Shown here in pieces: positions 44,795 through 56,215 of a stretch of 64,000 nucleotides of DNA. The DNA lies in contig CAVNUY010000007.1 in NCBI GenBank assembly GCA_963691655.1, forward strand, positions 248,001 to 312,000, given 5' to 3'. Made by a program: the position numbers and the translations under genes. Each line of letters begins with the position of its first letter. Positions within the stretch are counted from its first letter, which is position 1. Source of the stretch: Toxonevra muliebris (Eukaryota; Arthropoda; Insecta; Diptera; Pallopteridae). The notes beneath the pieces were generated by a model. The model saw only the letters and a list, made by a program, of their open reading frames with translations, was not told the DNA's origin and did not search any database.

Positions 44795-46545
44795 CACTGT
44801 GCGCGTGGGTCTTTTCGCATTCTTCCTCCGAACCACAGGAAGCACAGAAGGTACAAGCTCCCAGGCTAATCATATTTAACTCTTTCAAACCCAATGTTGC
44901 TTATGTGCAACATTCACTTTTTTGTGGTATAAATAAAATGTTTAACAGATATTACTATTAACACTATTTCCATTCGGTTCTGTTAGGTATTTTTCACGTT
45001 TGCTAATTGCCGAATATTTGAAATTTTTGTTTAAGTAACTTTTTTTAATGTTTTGTATTTGAAGTCCAGAGCAAAAAACCTAAGTGCAAAAATTTTTAGT
45101 AAAATCTTTTGAACTATTTTTTGAAAAATAATGCATTAAATTATTACTAACCGGATATAGATATGTTTATAAAAGATAAGAGAATATGAAAATCAAAAAA
45201 TTGGAGAAAAGGAGTTATCCAGAGGTTGTATACAGCTTTATAGCTATGTTTTTTTTTTTAACAAATCAATGTAGAAGCAAGAAATTTGGTTTCATGATTG
45301 TGGAAGACTTAAGTAACCATAATTTCACAAAAAAAGGTTTCTCTAAAGCCCCATTATAATTCGGGCGTCAAAGACTTAAATGTTTAACTTAAAAGGAGTG
45401 GCCTGTGTATACATGATGTTAAATGATAACAGAAAGTCTGTTAAGACTTTGGCACAAGAGTCTGCTGTGAACGTGAGAGCGAAGTATACAACTGACAACT
45501 AAGTACTACAAAATAAATGAGATATAAGGTGGTGTGTTCCATACACAACGTATATTTTGAAATAACGCAAGAAGTTGGGCAACTCTCAACTTTGCCATAC
45601 GTTGAAAGAGATTTGTGAGTGTGGCAGCAATCAGCTGATTACTTTTGGGTATGATTGTATATCCGTTGGCGAAGTATGCATTGTGTCGCCTCTCTCCTTC
45701 GCTTACTTCTTGTCAGTTGTATATTTCACTCTCACGTACACAACGGACTCTATGTGCCAGAGCCTTTAGCAGGGTCAAATCGACTCACCCATTAGTGGTG
45801 GTCTTGATAGTTGTAGACGACAAAGAGAGTATAGGTTCTGGGCCCAAGAAATCAGTTTTCGAACCCTTTCTGGGCAGGAGGTCAGCAGATTCATTTCTTG
45901 AAATTTCTGAGTGTCCAGGAACCCATAGCAACAGCAGGCTATTGAGTTTTCCAACACAATTGAGCCTGGATTTACAATGTTTAGATGTGGTTAGAGGATT
46001 AAACAAGGATTTAAGCGCAGCCTGACTCACTAAATACACAGATACTCCTTTCCCCCCAACCATTATCAATTACATGGTCCATTACCTTGATGATTGCAAA
46101 AATTTCTGCTTGAAAAACAAAAGCATACAACCTAAGAGAGAAGTAAAGGTGCACTTCATCAATGAAGACCCTAGAATCCGAACCGAATTCTGTTTTGGTG
46201 CCGTCAGTGAAAATACGCTTACAATCAACTCCAGGTCCAGATCCCGGCCAGAACCAGGTTTAAGCTTTTTATTTTATTGTATAGCGCTGTTTCAAAACTG
46301 AAATTGTTGGCATTGATAGAACTATTAGGTCCTAGTCAGTATCTTCAATAATGTCACCAATATCCCAGCAAGTTTCATACCAATACATATTGCGTTGACA
46401 GCCTCTTCTTTATCAAAAATATCAAAGGGTGATAAGTTGAGCAATGCATCCAAGGATGGGCCAGGTGTTGTCGGAAAAGCTTCCGTACAACAAATGGCCA
46501 CAGTCCTTTGAAGTCTGGCAAGAGTTTCCTAACGCAGTCAACATT
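44795..46545 (-). pseudogene. Non-LTR retrotransposon ORF2 remnant with RNase H domain
   Basis: Read on the minus strand from high to low coordinates: a pre-RNase H stretch (PSLDALLNLSPFDIFDKEEA), RNase H blocks RIFTDGTKTEFG and FQAEIFAII, then LLWVPGHSEISRNESADLL, and finally the C-terminal region shared with the insert at 15165-15601. Frameshifts and stops are frequent, and about 500 bp (44880-45400) are unrelated or too decayed to align. The same family is therefore present twice in the window. It is RNase H-bearing, so of the I/LOA group rather than R1 (inference). Confidence 0.8.
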
Positions 46546-46604
46546 ATAGACGGGGAGCCCGCGATAAAAAAGCCTCTGACTTTCTAAAGGCTAGTTTTGT
46601 AATA
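46546..46604 (+). repeat. Dispersed repeat, left piece split by retrotransposon B
   Basis: Matches the start of 30199-30420 and continues at 52473-52600 on the other side of retrotransposon B. Confidence 0.8.
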
Positions 46605-46608
46605 TGTT

Positions 46609-46986
46609 TGTGGCTACGTTTTTCATTTAAACACAATTTTTGTTATAATTTAAATTTTTTACACATAAATAGTTATTAAAATATTGAAAAATATACATAA
46701 ATAAAATTGAATTAAAAGAGTACTTTTAGCTTAAGTTAGTCCTATATTGTAAAATAGACAACTAAAATGTCCAACCCTGCTTAAAAATATACTTATATGC
46801 CTATATCTAATATACGATATTAGATTTTTCACATGTGCAAAAAACACTTGTGCGTTAACATTTAAAGTGATCACATGTACTTATTTTGTTAATAAACTTT
46901 TCATAAAAAACAAAATGTTTGCAAATAAATAATATTAATTGTTTCAATTCGAACAATTAAAAATTGGTAGATTTTCAACAACTACA
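46609..46986 (+). repeat. 5' LTR of retrotransposon B
   Basis: 378 bp, beginning TGTGGCTACG and ending CAACAACTACA. Differs from the 3' LTR by about six substitutions. Confidence 0.95.
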
Positions 46987-46988
46987 AT

Positions 46989-47004
46989 TGGTGACCCCGA
47001 AACG
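46989..47004 (+). other. Primer-binding site, tRNA-Trp type
   Basis: TGGTGACCCCGAAACG begins two bases after the LTR; its first twelve bases (TGGTGACCCCGA) are the complement of the tRNA-Trp 3' end plus CCA as I recall it. Confidence 0.75.
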
Positions 47005-47701
47005 CATAACGCAATGTTAATATAATCTAGTGCAATAGTTAACTAACGAAAAAACAGTAAAAAACAAATACAATTTTCAAAATTGCATATAAAAGTTTAG
47101 CGCAAAAATATTTTTCTACAAATAAAGTACAAACATTTTGAAATTAAATTTCGAAACTTCAAAGAATAAAATAAAATTTACAAAACTGCATTTACAAAAA
47201 TATAAAAAATGGCGTCGCTGTAAAAGAAATTCTTAATGGTGCAGCAAAATAACACGTGCAAGAAAAGAACAGTTCAGCCAGCCATTGCTAACCTAAACAG
47301 TTAAACCCAAAATTTTTCAACTTATTGTGGAAACTCTAACTTGGATAAAAACATCGCATAGAAAATCATCCTATCGAAAAATTGATCAATAATTCGTTAT
47401 TCCTAGGCATATCATAAACTCAACATACATCGATCGAGACAACTGGCGCAACATCCAAGGATATTAGTATCAAATTTGTATAATAATAAAAAATAATATA
47501 ATGATATTTTTCAATTTGAATTCATTAACTTGTGTTAAATATTAAAGTACAATTATAAAAATGTATTAATCAAATATTTTTAAGCATTTGTCAATAACAT
47601 AAATTACTTAGGTACTCTAACTCATTTTCGCTTCGTGTTTTCATGCATTTTTAATCGATCGATTGTAACTAAATTGATAAACACAGTTATTATTTCTTAT
47701 T
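47005..47701 (+). other. Untranslated leader of retrotransposon B
   Basis: About 700 bp of A-rich sequence without open frames lies between primer site and gag. It presumably holds the packaging signal; nothing specific could be identified. Confidence 0.5.
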
Positions 47702-48826
47702 ATGCCGTTGAACCGCACACCGATCAAAAATATGAGTACAAAACACAACGAAAGTCTAATCGATATAATCGATGATGAAAATATCGTGATTATGAACAAT
47801 TTACAACATGTTAATCCAAATTTAAATACGCATTTTAGTTCGAGTAATACGAATGGTTTTAATAATGATAATGCCGAAAATTTAAGTCAATTACACGACA
47901 GTTTGTCGTTTCTTATGAATAAATACAAACTTTTGCAAGCACAAATTAATGAAAACGCAAATAATAACTACGCTAGTAATACTAATAATTCGAATAATAG
48001 CAGTAACACACTAGCAAATGAGCCTGCCCAAGTTTTTAAAGTCGCTACAAAAGTTCCACCATTTTATTCCGAAAAACCTGATCTCTGGTTTTATCAAGTT
48101 GAAGCTCAATTCCGAAATAATAAAATTATACGCGATCAATCAAAATATGATATTGTTGTTTCAAGCCTTGATCCCAAATATTTAGATATAGTAGCTCATA
48201 TCATTCGTAATCCACCAGAAGAAAATAAATATGAAACATTTAAATCAGCACTGATAATGGAATATCAGCATTCAGATGAAAAGCGTTTAACACAGTTGCT
48301 CCAAGGCATCGAGTTAGGGGATAGGAAGCCATCTGCCTTGTTACGTCAAATGCGCGAAATATCTAAAGATATTGTCACCGATAATGTTTTAGAAACATTA
48401 TGGTCGTCGAAATTACCTGAAACACTTCGAGCTATTATCGCATCGATAAATATTAGCTTAGAAGAAAAAGAACAAACAGCTGATAAAATCCAAGATAGAG
48501 CTAAATTTGAGACCTCAGCTACAACAAATATCACATCTAACGCAAATAACACTTACGGTAACTCAATTAATTCAGTTGAATTTACAGGACAAATCGCTGC
48601 TTTAACGAAACAAGTAGAATAACTATCAAAAAAATTTAACAATCAATCGCGTTCCCGCTCTCGTTCGCGTAATAGCAATAAAAATAACAATTCTAATGTC
48701 AACAGTAGCAACGAAAATAAAAAATACGAACAATGTTGGTATCATTTTAAATTTAATGAAAACGCACGCAATTGCACCGATTGGTGCAAATTCAACACTC
48801 AATTTCAAAAACAACAAAAAAACTAG
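47702..48826 (+). pseudogene. gag: Gag of retrotransposon B, interrupted by TAA
   Basis: From ATG at 47702 a 306-codon frame contains an Asn-rich N-terminus and a capsid-like region (VPPFYSEKPDLWFYQVEAQF, later KRLTQLLQGIELGDRKPS). TAA at 48620-48622 stops it. The same frame stays open beyond with an Arg/Ser stretch (RSRSRSRSRN) and a CHCC motif, [18 protein letters not shown], ending at TAG 48824-48826. The TAA therefore cuts the nucleocapsid part off. Full-length gag would be about 374 residues. Confidence 0.85.
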
Positions 48827-51471
48827 AATTGCCGTGTAGCATGGCGGCCGAAACGGCATTTCCAAGCACAAGCCGCCGATTTATTTTTGATAAACTATCA
48901 AACCACCATTTCTTAATTGATACAGGTTCGGACTTATCAATTGTTCCTCCAACAACAAAAGACAAAAATTATAAAAATAATGATACACTTAGTTTATATG
49001 CTGCTAACGGCACTAAAATAAAAACATATGGACAAAAAACGTTGACAGTTTCGTTAGGTTTGCGCCGCAGCTTCCAATGGTCTTTTATTATCGCCGATGT
49101 CACCAAACCAATTATTGGAGCTGATTTTCTTTCCCATTTTCATATATTAGTGAATTTAAAAAATCGGAAATTAGTTGATTCAACTACAAATTTAAAAACA
49201 ACCTGTTCAATTGAATCAATTTCATTAAACGAGGTTAATATAACAACCTTAAATAAAGATAACGTAATTTATTACGATAAAAATTACGAAAAATTACTCA
49301 AAGAATTCTATGATCTAACACTTCCAACAAATTATAATGATTTAGAAAACAAAAATTTAACCGGAGTGTACCATCACATCGAAACAAAAGGTCAGCCAGT
49401 TTTTGCAAAAGCGCGTCGGTTACCACCAGATAAATATGAATCAGCAAAACAAGAATTCGAACATATGGTTAAAATCGGTATTTGCAGACCATCTAAATCG
49501 CCATGGTCAAGTGCATTACATGTAGTAAGCAAAGCAAATGGAGCTGATAGAGCATGCGGTGATTATAGACGATTAAATTCTGTTACAACACCCGATCGCT
49601 ATCCGGTACCAAATATCCAAGATTTTACTATTAATTTGCACAACTGTAAAATATTCTCAAAAATTGATTTAACTCGCGCTTATCACCAAATACCCGTATA
49701 TGAACCGGATATTCCGAAAACCGCTTTAATAACACCTTTCGGTTTATATGAATATACGCGAATGCCTTTTGGTTTACGAAACGCTAGTCAAACGTTTCAA
49801 AGATTTATTGACCAAGTTTTAAAAGGTTTACCATTCGTTTTTAAATACATCGATGATATTCAGGTTGCATCTAAAAGCCATGAAGATCATTTGCTTCACT
49901 TAAGAATAACTTTTGAACGTTTCCGCGAGCACGGTCTTAGAATTAACGTGTCAAAATGTGAATTCGGGAAGCCTGAGATTAACTTTCTTGGTTTTACAAT
50001 AAACAAAAATGGAATAAAACCTACAGACGAAAAAATTGAAGCCGCTCAAAAAATCGAGTTACCTAAAATGGCAAAAGAACTGCGAAAATTTATTGCATCT
50101 TTAAATTTTTATCGCCGTTGCATTCCCAACGCGGCCGAGTCCCAGGATGTTTTACAAAAATTAATAAAAGGTAATAAAAAAAATGATAAGACCCTAATCG
50201 AATGGACTGATGAAGCAAAATCCGCGTTTGAAAAATTCAAATTCGAAATGAAAAATGCAGCTCTATTAGCACATCCATGCGCAACTGCAAAACTCAATCT
50301 ATTCGTCGATGCATCTAATTTCCGCGTTGGTGCTGCATTACACCAAGTGATAGATGGTACACATGAGCCTCTCGGATTTTTTTCAAAACGTATGACCGAT
50401 ACCCAAAAGAAATATAGTGCATATGACCGCGAACTACTTGCTATTTATCAAGCCATCAAACATTTTCGTACACAACTAGAAGGTCGCGAATTTACTATAT
50501 ATACCGATCACAAGCCGCTAACATCTATGTTTAACAAAAAATTTGATCAATGCACTCCGCGTCAGTTAAGACACATCGATTACATAGGGCAATTCACCAC
50601 AGATATCCGGCATATTTCCGGTGAAGATAACGTAATTGCTGATATGCTGTCGCGCATCGAAAGTCCAAATACGACTGAAATCGAGTCAATTAATTACGAA
50701 AAACTACAAAAAGAGCAAAAAGCTGATGTGGAATTAAAATCATTATTAAACGGCGAACAAACTAATTTAAAACTTGAATTAATTAAAATTCCTGGTACCA
50801 ACTACACCATTTATTGCGACATAGGTAAGAATAAAACTCGTCCGTTCATACCACTAAATTTACGCAAAACATATTTTAAAATTATCCACAATCTGAATCA
50901 TCCAGGCATCAAATCTACGACAAAATCTATGACAGATAGATTTGTTTGGCCAAGTATAAATAAAGACTGTAACATAATGTCAAAACAATGCATTTCATGC
51001 CAAAAAGCGAAAGTAACTCGTCACAACAAACGACCGATTGCCGAATTTTTAGTTCCAGACGAACGTTTTAGCCACATTAATATTGACTTAGTTGGACCTC
51101 TACCTTCGTCGCGCGGTTTTAATTATTGTCTGACGTGCATAGATCGTTTTACGAGATGGCCGGAAATCATTCCCATCAACGACATTTCCGCCGAAACTGT
51201 TGCGAAAGCGCTAATAACCGGTTGGATTGCGCGTTTTGGAATTCCACGATACATAACAACCGACCGCTGTAGACAATTTGAGTCAATGTTGTTCAACGAA
51301 TTGACAAAAATGTTGGGCATTAAACATTATCGAACCACTTCGTATCACCCTCAAAGCAATGGCATGATAGAACGGTTACATAGAACAACTAAATTGGGTC
51401 GATTGTTTGCCCACAATACTATTAGGTCATCGCTCCACGATAAAAGAAGACATAAAAGCGACTCCGGCTGA
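48772..51471 (+). CDS. pol: Pol polyprotein of retrotransposon B (protease, RT, RNase H, integrase start)
   Basis: An 899-codon frame in the -1 register relative to gag. In order: protease [13 protein letters not shown] (Asp near 50), RT with YIDD near 359, RNase H ([14 protein letters not shown] near 510, [10 protein letters not shown]), an integrase zinc finger ([18 protein letters not shown]) and the core with D near 769 (NIDLVGPLP), D near 833 ([10 protein letters not shown]) and E near 865 (NGMIERLHR). TDRC replaces the usual TDRG. The true N-terminus is set by frameshifting at 48817-48823, not by the first Met. The final residues after HRTTK are out of frame because of a small deletion. 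Confidence 0.93.
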   Translation: MHRLVQIQHSISKTTKKLELPCSMAAETAFPSTSRRFIFDKLSNHHFLIDTGSDLSIVPPTTKDKNYKNNDTLSLYAANGTKIKTYGQKTLTVSLGLRRSFQWSFIIADVTKPIIGADFLSHFHILVNLKNRKLVDSTTNLKTTCSIESISLNEVNITTLNKDNVIYYDKNYEKLLKEFYDLTLPTNYNDLENKNLTGVYHHIETKGQPVFAKARRLPPDKYESAKQEFEHMVKIGICRPSKSPWSSALHVVSKANGADRACGDYRRLNSVTTPDRYPVPNIQDFTINLHNCKIFSKIDLTRAYHQIPVYEPDIPKTALITPFGLYEYTRMPFGLRNASQTFQRFIDQVLKGLPFVFKYIDDIQVASKSHEDHLLHLRITFERFREHGLRINVSKCEFGKPEINFLGFTINKNGIKPTDEKIEAAQKIELPKMAKELRKFIASLNFYRRCIPNAAESQDVLQKLIKGNKKNDKTLIEWTDEAKSAFEKFKFEMKNAALLAHPCATAKLNLFVDASNFRVGAALHQVIDGTHEPLGFFSKRMTDTQKKYSAYDRELLAIYQAIKHFRTQLEGREFTIYTDHKPLTSMFNKKFDQCTPRQLRHIDYIGQFTTDIRHISGEDNVIADMLSRIESPNTTEIESINYEKLQKEQKADVELKSLLNGEQTNLKLELIKIPGTNYTIYCDIGKNKTRPFIPLNLRKTYFKIIHNLNHPGIKSTTKSMTDRFVWPSINKDCNIMSKQCISCQKAKVTRHNKRPIAEFLVPDERFSHINIDLVGPLPSSRGFNYCLTCIDRFTRWPEIIPINDISAETVAKALITGWIARFGIPRYITTDRCRQFESMLFNELTKMLGIKHYRTTSYHPQSNGMIERLHRTTKLGRLFAHNTIRSSLHDKRRHKSDSG
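48817..48823 (+). other. -1 frameshift slippery heptamer AAAAAAC before the gag stop
   Basis: In the gag frame the codons are CAA AAA AAC TAG, giving A AAA AAC in the correct register, directly followed by the gag stop. Pol is open in the -1 frame on both sides. No downstream structure was modelled. Confidence 0.8.
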
Positions 51472-51982
51472 GTTAGTATACGGTACGACTTTACGATTAC
51501 CAGGTGAATTTTTTGAACCAAGCAACATAATCACTGTTCATTCTGATTATGTTAAAAATTTAAAACTAATTTTTGAAAACATGAAACCAGTCGAAGCCGC
51601 TAATCACAACACGCGTCATAAATCATTTGTACAAAAAGACTTACACACCTGTACTCATGTTTTTCTTCGCAACGATGCAGTGTCTCCACCTTTGACACCA
51701 CCGTACAATGGGCCATATAAGGTATTGGAAAGAAAATCAAATACTTTCATTATTGAAATTCGCAATATAAAACAAGAAGTTGCCATCGATCGCTTAAAAG
51801 CAGCGTTCATAGAAAATGACGAATTTAGTTCATTAGACAATCACATTCAAAATAGTACTAAGAATGTTCCTAACGTTAATCAAAATATAGTTAATCAAAC
51901 AATAACTGATGATTATATAAAAAACAATACTAAATTTGTAAAAAAACCAACAATAATCAAGACAAAAAAACACATAATCTAA
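51407..51982 (+). pseudogene. Integrase C-terminal part of retrotransposon B, shifted out of frame
   Basis: The frame begins [35 protein letters not shown], the normal continuation of integrase after the Glu block, and later HVFLRNDAVSPPLTPPYNGPY with KVLERKSNTFIIEI. It lies in a frame other than pol: a deletion of some tens of bases that is not a multiple of three removed the stretch between HRTTK and NWVDCLP near 51390-51400. The Met assigned as first residue is internal to the domain. Confidence 0.85.
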
Positions 51983-52081
51983 AGAAAAATGTCACCTTCA
52001 ATGAAACACCTCCAGCTCGTATATCAAGGAAAGGGCGTATAATTAAAGCCCCACAAAGATTTTTATCGTGACCAAGTCACT

Positions 52082-52094
52082 GGAGGGGGAGTAG
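52082..52094 (+). other. Polypurine tract of retrotransposon B
   Basis: GGAGGGGGAGTAG directly precedes the 3' LTR, the position expected for plus-strand priming. Confidence 0.8.
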
Positions 52095-52472
52095 TGTGGC
52101 TACGTTTTTCATTTAAACACAATTTTTGTTATAATTTAAATTTTTTACATATAAATAGTTATTAAAATATTGAAAAATATACATAAATAAAATTGAATTA
52201 AAAGAGTACTTTTAGCTTAAGTTAGTCGTATATTGTAAAATAGACAACTAAAATGTCCAACCCTGCTTAAAAATATACTTATATGCCTATATCTAATATA
52301 CGATATTAGATTTTTCATATGTGCAAAAAACACTTGTGCGTTAACATTTAGAGTGATCACATATACTTATTTTGTTAATAAACTTTTCATAAAAAACAAA
52401 ATGTTTGCAAATAAATAATATTAATTATTTCAATTCGAACAATTAAAAATTGGTAGATTTTCAACAACTACA
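52095..52472 (+). repeat. 3' LTR of retrotransposon B
   Basis: 378 bp, same ends as the 5' LTR, followed by the target duplicate TGTT. Confidence 0.95.
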
Positions 52473-52600
52473 TGTTCTTATACTAGTGAAATACATGAAA
52501 ATACTCTGGTCAGTCAGTTTTTGGTTACAACAGGGGGTACAGATGAGCTTTCAAACATGTCGAAAATACGAGGTAAATGAAACGGGTTCTAAAGGCTGAA
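52473..52600 (+). repeat. Dispersed repeat, right piece split by retrotransposon B
   Basis: Continues the match to 30258-30390 (tactagtgaaatacatgaaa, ctttcaaacatgtcgaaaat). Further 'gtcagtcag' words to about 52930 suggest related degenerate repeats. Confidence 0.8.
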
Positions 52601-52961
52601 ACTCTATGTACTTGTTATGTATTCAATAAAAAACATAATTCCGGGAGTCAGTCAGATTTTCGTTAGACGGGGCCCGTCAGTCAGGCTCCAAGTTTGTATG
52701 AAAAAATTTTTTTTTTTCGGTTTTCTAAAATCTGAACAACAAATTTTAAGCAGTTTATCAACAATAAAACTTGAAAAAGTTAGTCAGTCAACTTTTTGAT
52801 AGAACAACGCTCGTCAGTCATGGCATAAAAGTCCAGTCGGTAGAGTAAAAAATGCACCAAAAGTTCATAAAAAATCTTATCTAAGATTCAGTATTGTTAG
52901 TCGGGTACGATAGATGAAAAAAAAACACAAAAAACAGTTCTGGGATTGCAGAGCCAAAATT

Positions 52962-53170
52962 TGTGGTCGCTGTAGCCTAGTGGGTAGTGTGTTGGACTGC
53001 TACGCAGAGGTGCCCGGGTTCATATCTAGGCACGCTCAAAAATCAAAAATAGAAAATAAAAATTTTTCTACATGGCACCACCTCTTGACTGGCAATGGCA
53101 AACCTCACATGGGTATCAGTAGACAGGTATTGAAGAGTGGATCAATCCTGCCTTCTTATGTGCTCGCCGG
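52962..53170 (+). repeat. tRNA-derived SINE copy
   Basis: The head 'tgtagcctagtgggtagtgt' resembles an A box and 'cgggttcatatc' a B box. The body contains 'ggcaatggcaaacctc' and 'gtatcagtagacaggtattg'. Body words recur inverted at 58831-59076 and in part at 40066-40240, defining a family of at least three copies in the window. Confidence 0.75.
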
Positions 53171-53439
53171 CCTACATTTAAATTTCGGGGCAAAACTTCA
53201 ATGATTTTTATGCTAGAGAGATAACGAATTAGAACTACAAAGATTTTGGGACAAGGCAACCTTGTGGGAAGTCGAGCCTATGATTAGTATTACGTCGATA
53301 CGAGAATCTACGAGTAAATATCGATAGCTCCATTTTTTTCGTCATAGAATATGGAATTCTTCTGTCGGTACTCCGAAAAAAATTCATCCATACAAATTGG
53401 TACGCCCTAATATACATACTTATATATGTATATATAAAA
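53171..53439. other. Spacer, nothing recognised
   Basis: Ends in a TATA-rich stretch that is the Helitron target. Confidence 0.4.
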
Positions 53440-53517
53440 CTAGCTGGGCTCTGCCCAGCTACGCTGTCCGGGTCTGGAAAAATAGGGTGCGTGGCAGCCC
53501 CAACCTAATCTAATTAT

Positions 53518-53867
53518 TTAACTTTTTGAATATCTTTTGCGAGGGAGAATTACTTTGCCAGCAGCACAGCACATACCATTAGATTCATCAAACCATTTTT
53601 TTGCTAAGCATCTAGAGCACGTCTTATTCATGCCCCCAATTTGTACATTTTTTTGCTGAGAATATTCAAAATTTGGGTTATATCTAAAAGCCGACCTATT
53701 ACCCATGACAGAATTTCGACTTTGCGCTCTAAATATAGATGTTATTTGTCTCTGCGTAGCAAGCCTCTGCTCACGTTCAAAACTGGATTCCTTAGTGTGA
53801 ATTTGCAATTCACGAATTCGATTATTTTTAAGTCTATTATTTTTAAGGGCCAGATTCTTCGCGCGAA
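53518..53867 (-). pseudogene. Helitron Rep/helicase N-terminal fragment
   Basis: The minus-strand frame contains basic residues (IRELQIHTKESSFEREQRLA) and a Cys-rich motif CSRCLAKKWFDESNGMCC followed by GKVILP, which matches the zinc-finger-like region at the start of animal Helitron proteins. Rep and helicase domains are absent: the frame stops at 53518, some 80 bp before the element's 3' end. A large internal deletion is inferred. Confidence 0.8.
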
Positions 53868-54079
53868 TTCGAGATGAATATTGTCTAAAATTTTCAAAAC
53901 ACTGTGAATGCTCTGGGCTAGACTCTCGGATACAACGTACTCTATATACTCTTGACGTCGATGTATTTCTAGAAAGTTCTGGTTTTCTTTTTGAAATTTT
54001 TCGTTATAAGAAATTAATTCGTTGGGTGTACGATTGACAAATATGTATACATATACTTGAGAGTATAATCTCAACTACA

Positions 54080-55029
54080 ACAACGAAATAAACAAATAAA
54101 TTATTTCAACATTTGTTTACAAAAAAACTATGATTTGGTATGAGCCACTTACAACGCAAATACCTTCCTATTTAAGGTTTCTTTTATGATCCAATAAAAT
54201 CGCAATGTTACTTATTAATCGGAATATTATTTATAAATTTTTTCAATTAAGTTCTGCAACACATTAATTATTCACGAAATAAAATAAGGTAATCAGCTGT
54301 TTTCATTTCCCAGCAGCCAAACAGCATTGCCAGATGTAAATAAACATTGAAAAACTGCAAACATTTATATACGAAAATTCATATATGCATATATACACAT
54401 GAAGAAAAAACGAAACCGGTTTGATTGACAAATATACAAATGTCATTCAAACTATTCTACTTATTGTTTATTTGATATTCATCTCGTTAGCATTTACAAA
54501 TAGAATGGAGTTCGTAAGATTTTCACATTAAAATGAAGTTTTATTGTCACTGGAATTTCATTTTATGATTGGATATGTATATAACATGCATTTGACGTCA
54601 GATTTTTAAACAGCGCAATGTCCGAGATGGCTAATGTGCAAATTTGATGTTTTTATTAAATGTTAGCCAAGGGAAAACTTTTTTTTACAATTTTTTAACA
54701 CACATTTTTTTTTTTTAAATTAAAACACCCACATAATAAGGCAACCTTTTTTCATAGTTAAACACAAATTGTATTTTAACTAAACTATACGCATTTACAA
54801 CTTTGCATTTCATATGGACTTAAATTGTAGTTAATAAAAAAAAGAATGAAAATTTTGAATACATTTACTGTAGTCATGCTAAATGTTTTTCTTTTTAAGA
54901 ACCTGTTTTGCCCAATCTCTTTCTTGAAATCTTAAGAAGATATAAAAATTTATAGTGGACGTTATCACACACGCATGAACTCCCAGAATTTATTTTTTTT
55001 TTTCTTAATTTATATGGCTATACATAATT
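54080..55029. other. Helitron interior, no gene seen
   Basis: AT-rich sequence with poly(T) and poly(A) runs. No coding motif. Confidence 0.4.
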
Positions 55030-56061
55030 CATAAATATTAATATAAACGAATTTACAATGAAAAAATTAATAAACAGTATATTTTTATATTCAGGTAATG
55101 CGTCTGAATCATGAAAATATAATATTGCATTTTATGCCTGATTTCCATTTTAACAACAGTTTATGGCCGACACATTCATTTTTTGTTTTGGTTTTTAGCA
55201 TTGCATTTATTAACGTTAAACCGACATCAGTGCGATAGGGTATGACAATCCCCAGAGCCTATATTTACTGAAATAATTTCTGTATCGGTCAAACTCTTAT
55301 AATTTTCGTTTGTAGAACCTTTGCATAACAATCCTCTCAAGAAAATTTAGCTATACATATGCAACCTGAGTGTTACCAGTTCCTCGTGCTCTTGTAAAAA
55401 TTCGATGGGATATGACATCTCCACAGCAAAAATAATGAAATATTTATATAATGCATAAATATTTTTGAATGCATATTCAAATTCGAATAATTTTTATTTT
55501 GTTTAAAAATCGTTTGAACATGAAATGTTTTTATGTTATTTATACCATAAATATTAATATAAACGAATTTACAATGAAAAAATTAATAAACAGTATATTT
55601 TTATATTCAGGTAATGCGTCTGAATCATGAAAATATAATATTGCATTTTATGCCTGATTTCCATTTTAACAACAGTTTATGGCCGACACATTCATTTTTT
55701 GATTTGGTTTTTAGCATTGCATTTATTAACGTTAAACCGACATCAGTGCGATAGGGTATGACAATCCCCAGAGCCTATATTTACTGAAATAATTTCTGTA
55801 TCGGTCAAACTCTTATAATTTTCGTTTGTAGAACCTTTGCATAACAATCCTCTCAAGAAAATTTAGCTATACATATGCAACCTGAGTGTTACCAGTTCCT
55901 CGTGCTCTTGTAAAAATTCGATGGGATATGACATCTCCACAGCAAAAATAATGAAATATTTATATAATGCATAAATATTTTTGAATGCATATTCAAATTC
56001 GAATAATTTTTATTTTGTTTAAAAATCGTTTGAACATGAAATGTTTTTATGTTATTTATAC
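55030..56061 (+). repeat. 516-bp tandem duplication, two copies
   Basis: The unit 55030-55545 is repeated at 55546-56061; only one substitution was noticed (near 55182 versus 55698). Landmarks: 'cataaatattaatataaacg' at each start. Non-coding. Confidence 0.9.
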
Positions 56062-56141
56062 CCTTTGTGTATTTGCATGTTGTATTTACTTTTTGCCGAT
56101 AAAAAAAAAATAATTTGTATAAAAAAAAAATTTATCTGGTT

Positions 56142-56215
56142 GGATTCGAACCCATGCCTCACAAAGCTCCTTCCTACATTCATATCTTTAACTAACCCTC
56201 TTACCAACTGATCCA
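56142..56215 (-). tRNA. tRNA-like sequence with intact A- and B-box words (probable pseudogene or SINE head)
   Basis: The minus strand reads 'ggatcagttggtaagaggg' and, about 40 bp on, 'gggttcgaatcc' (56153-56142), both good pol III promoter boxes. The spacing leaves room for a long variable arm. I could not confirm a cloverleaf or anticodon, so a tRNA-derived repeat is the likelier reading. Confidence 0.45.

Larger units (their letters stand above)
46609..52472 (+). mobile_element. LTR retrotransposon B, complete, CsRn1-like Gypsy group (5,864 bp)
   Basis: Two 378-bp LTRs, a 4-bp target duplication TGTT (46605-46608 and 52473-52476), a primer site, gag, pol and a purine tract are all present. 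A tRNA-Trp-type primer site and a CHCC rather than CCHC gag motif are traits I know from the CsRn1 clade of Ty3/Gypsy elements. The LTRs differ at about six positions by eye (1.6%), so the insertion is fairly recent. Gag has a stop and integrase a frameshift, so this copy is defective. Confidence 0.93.
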
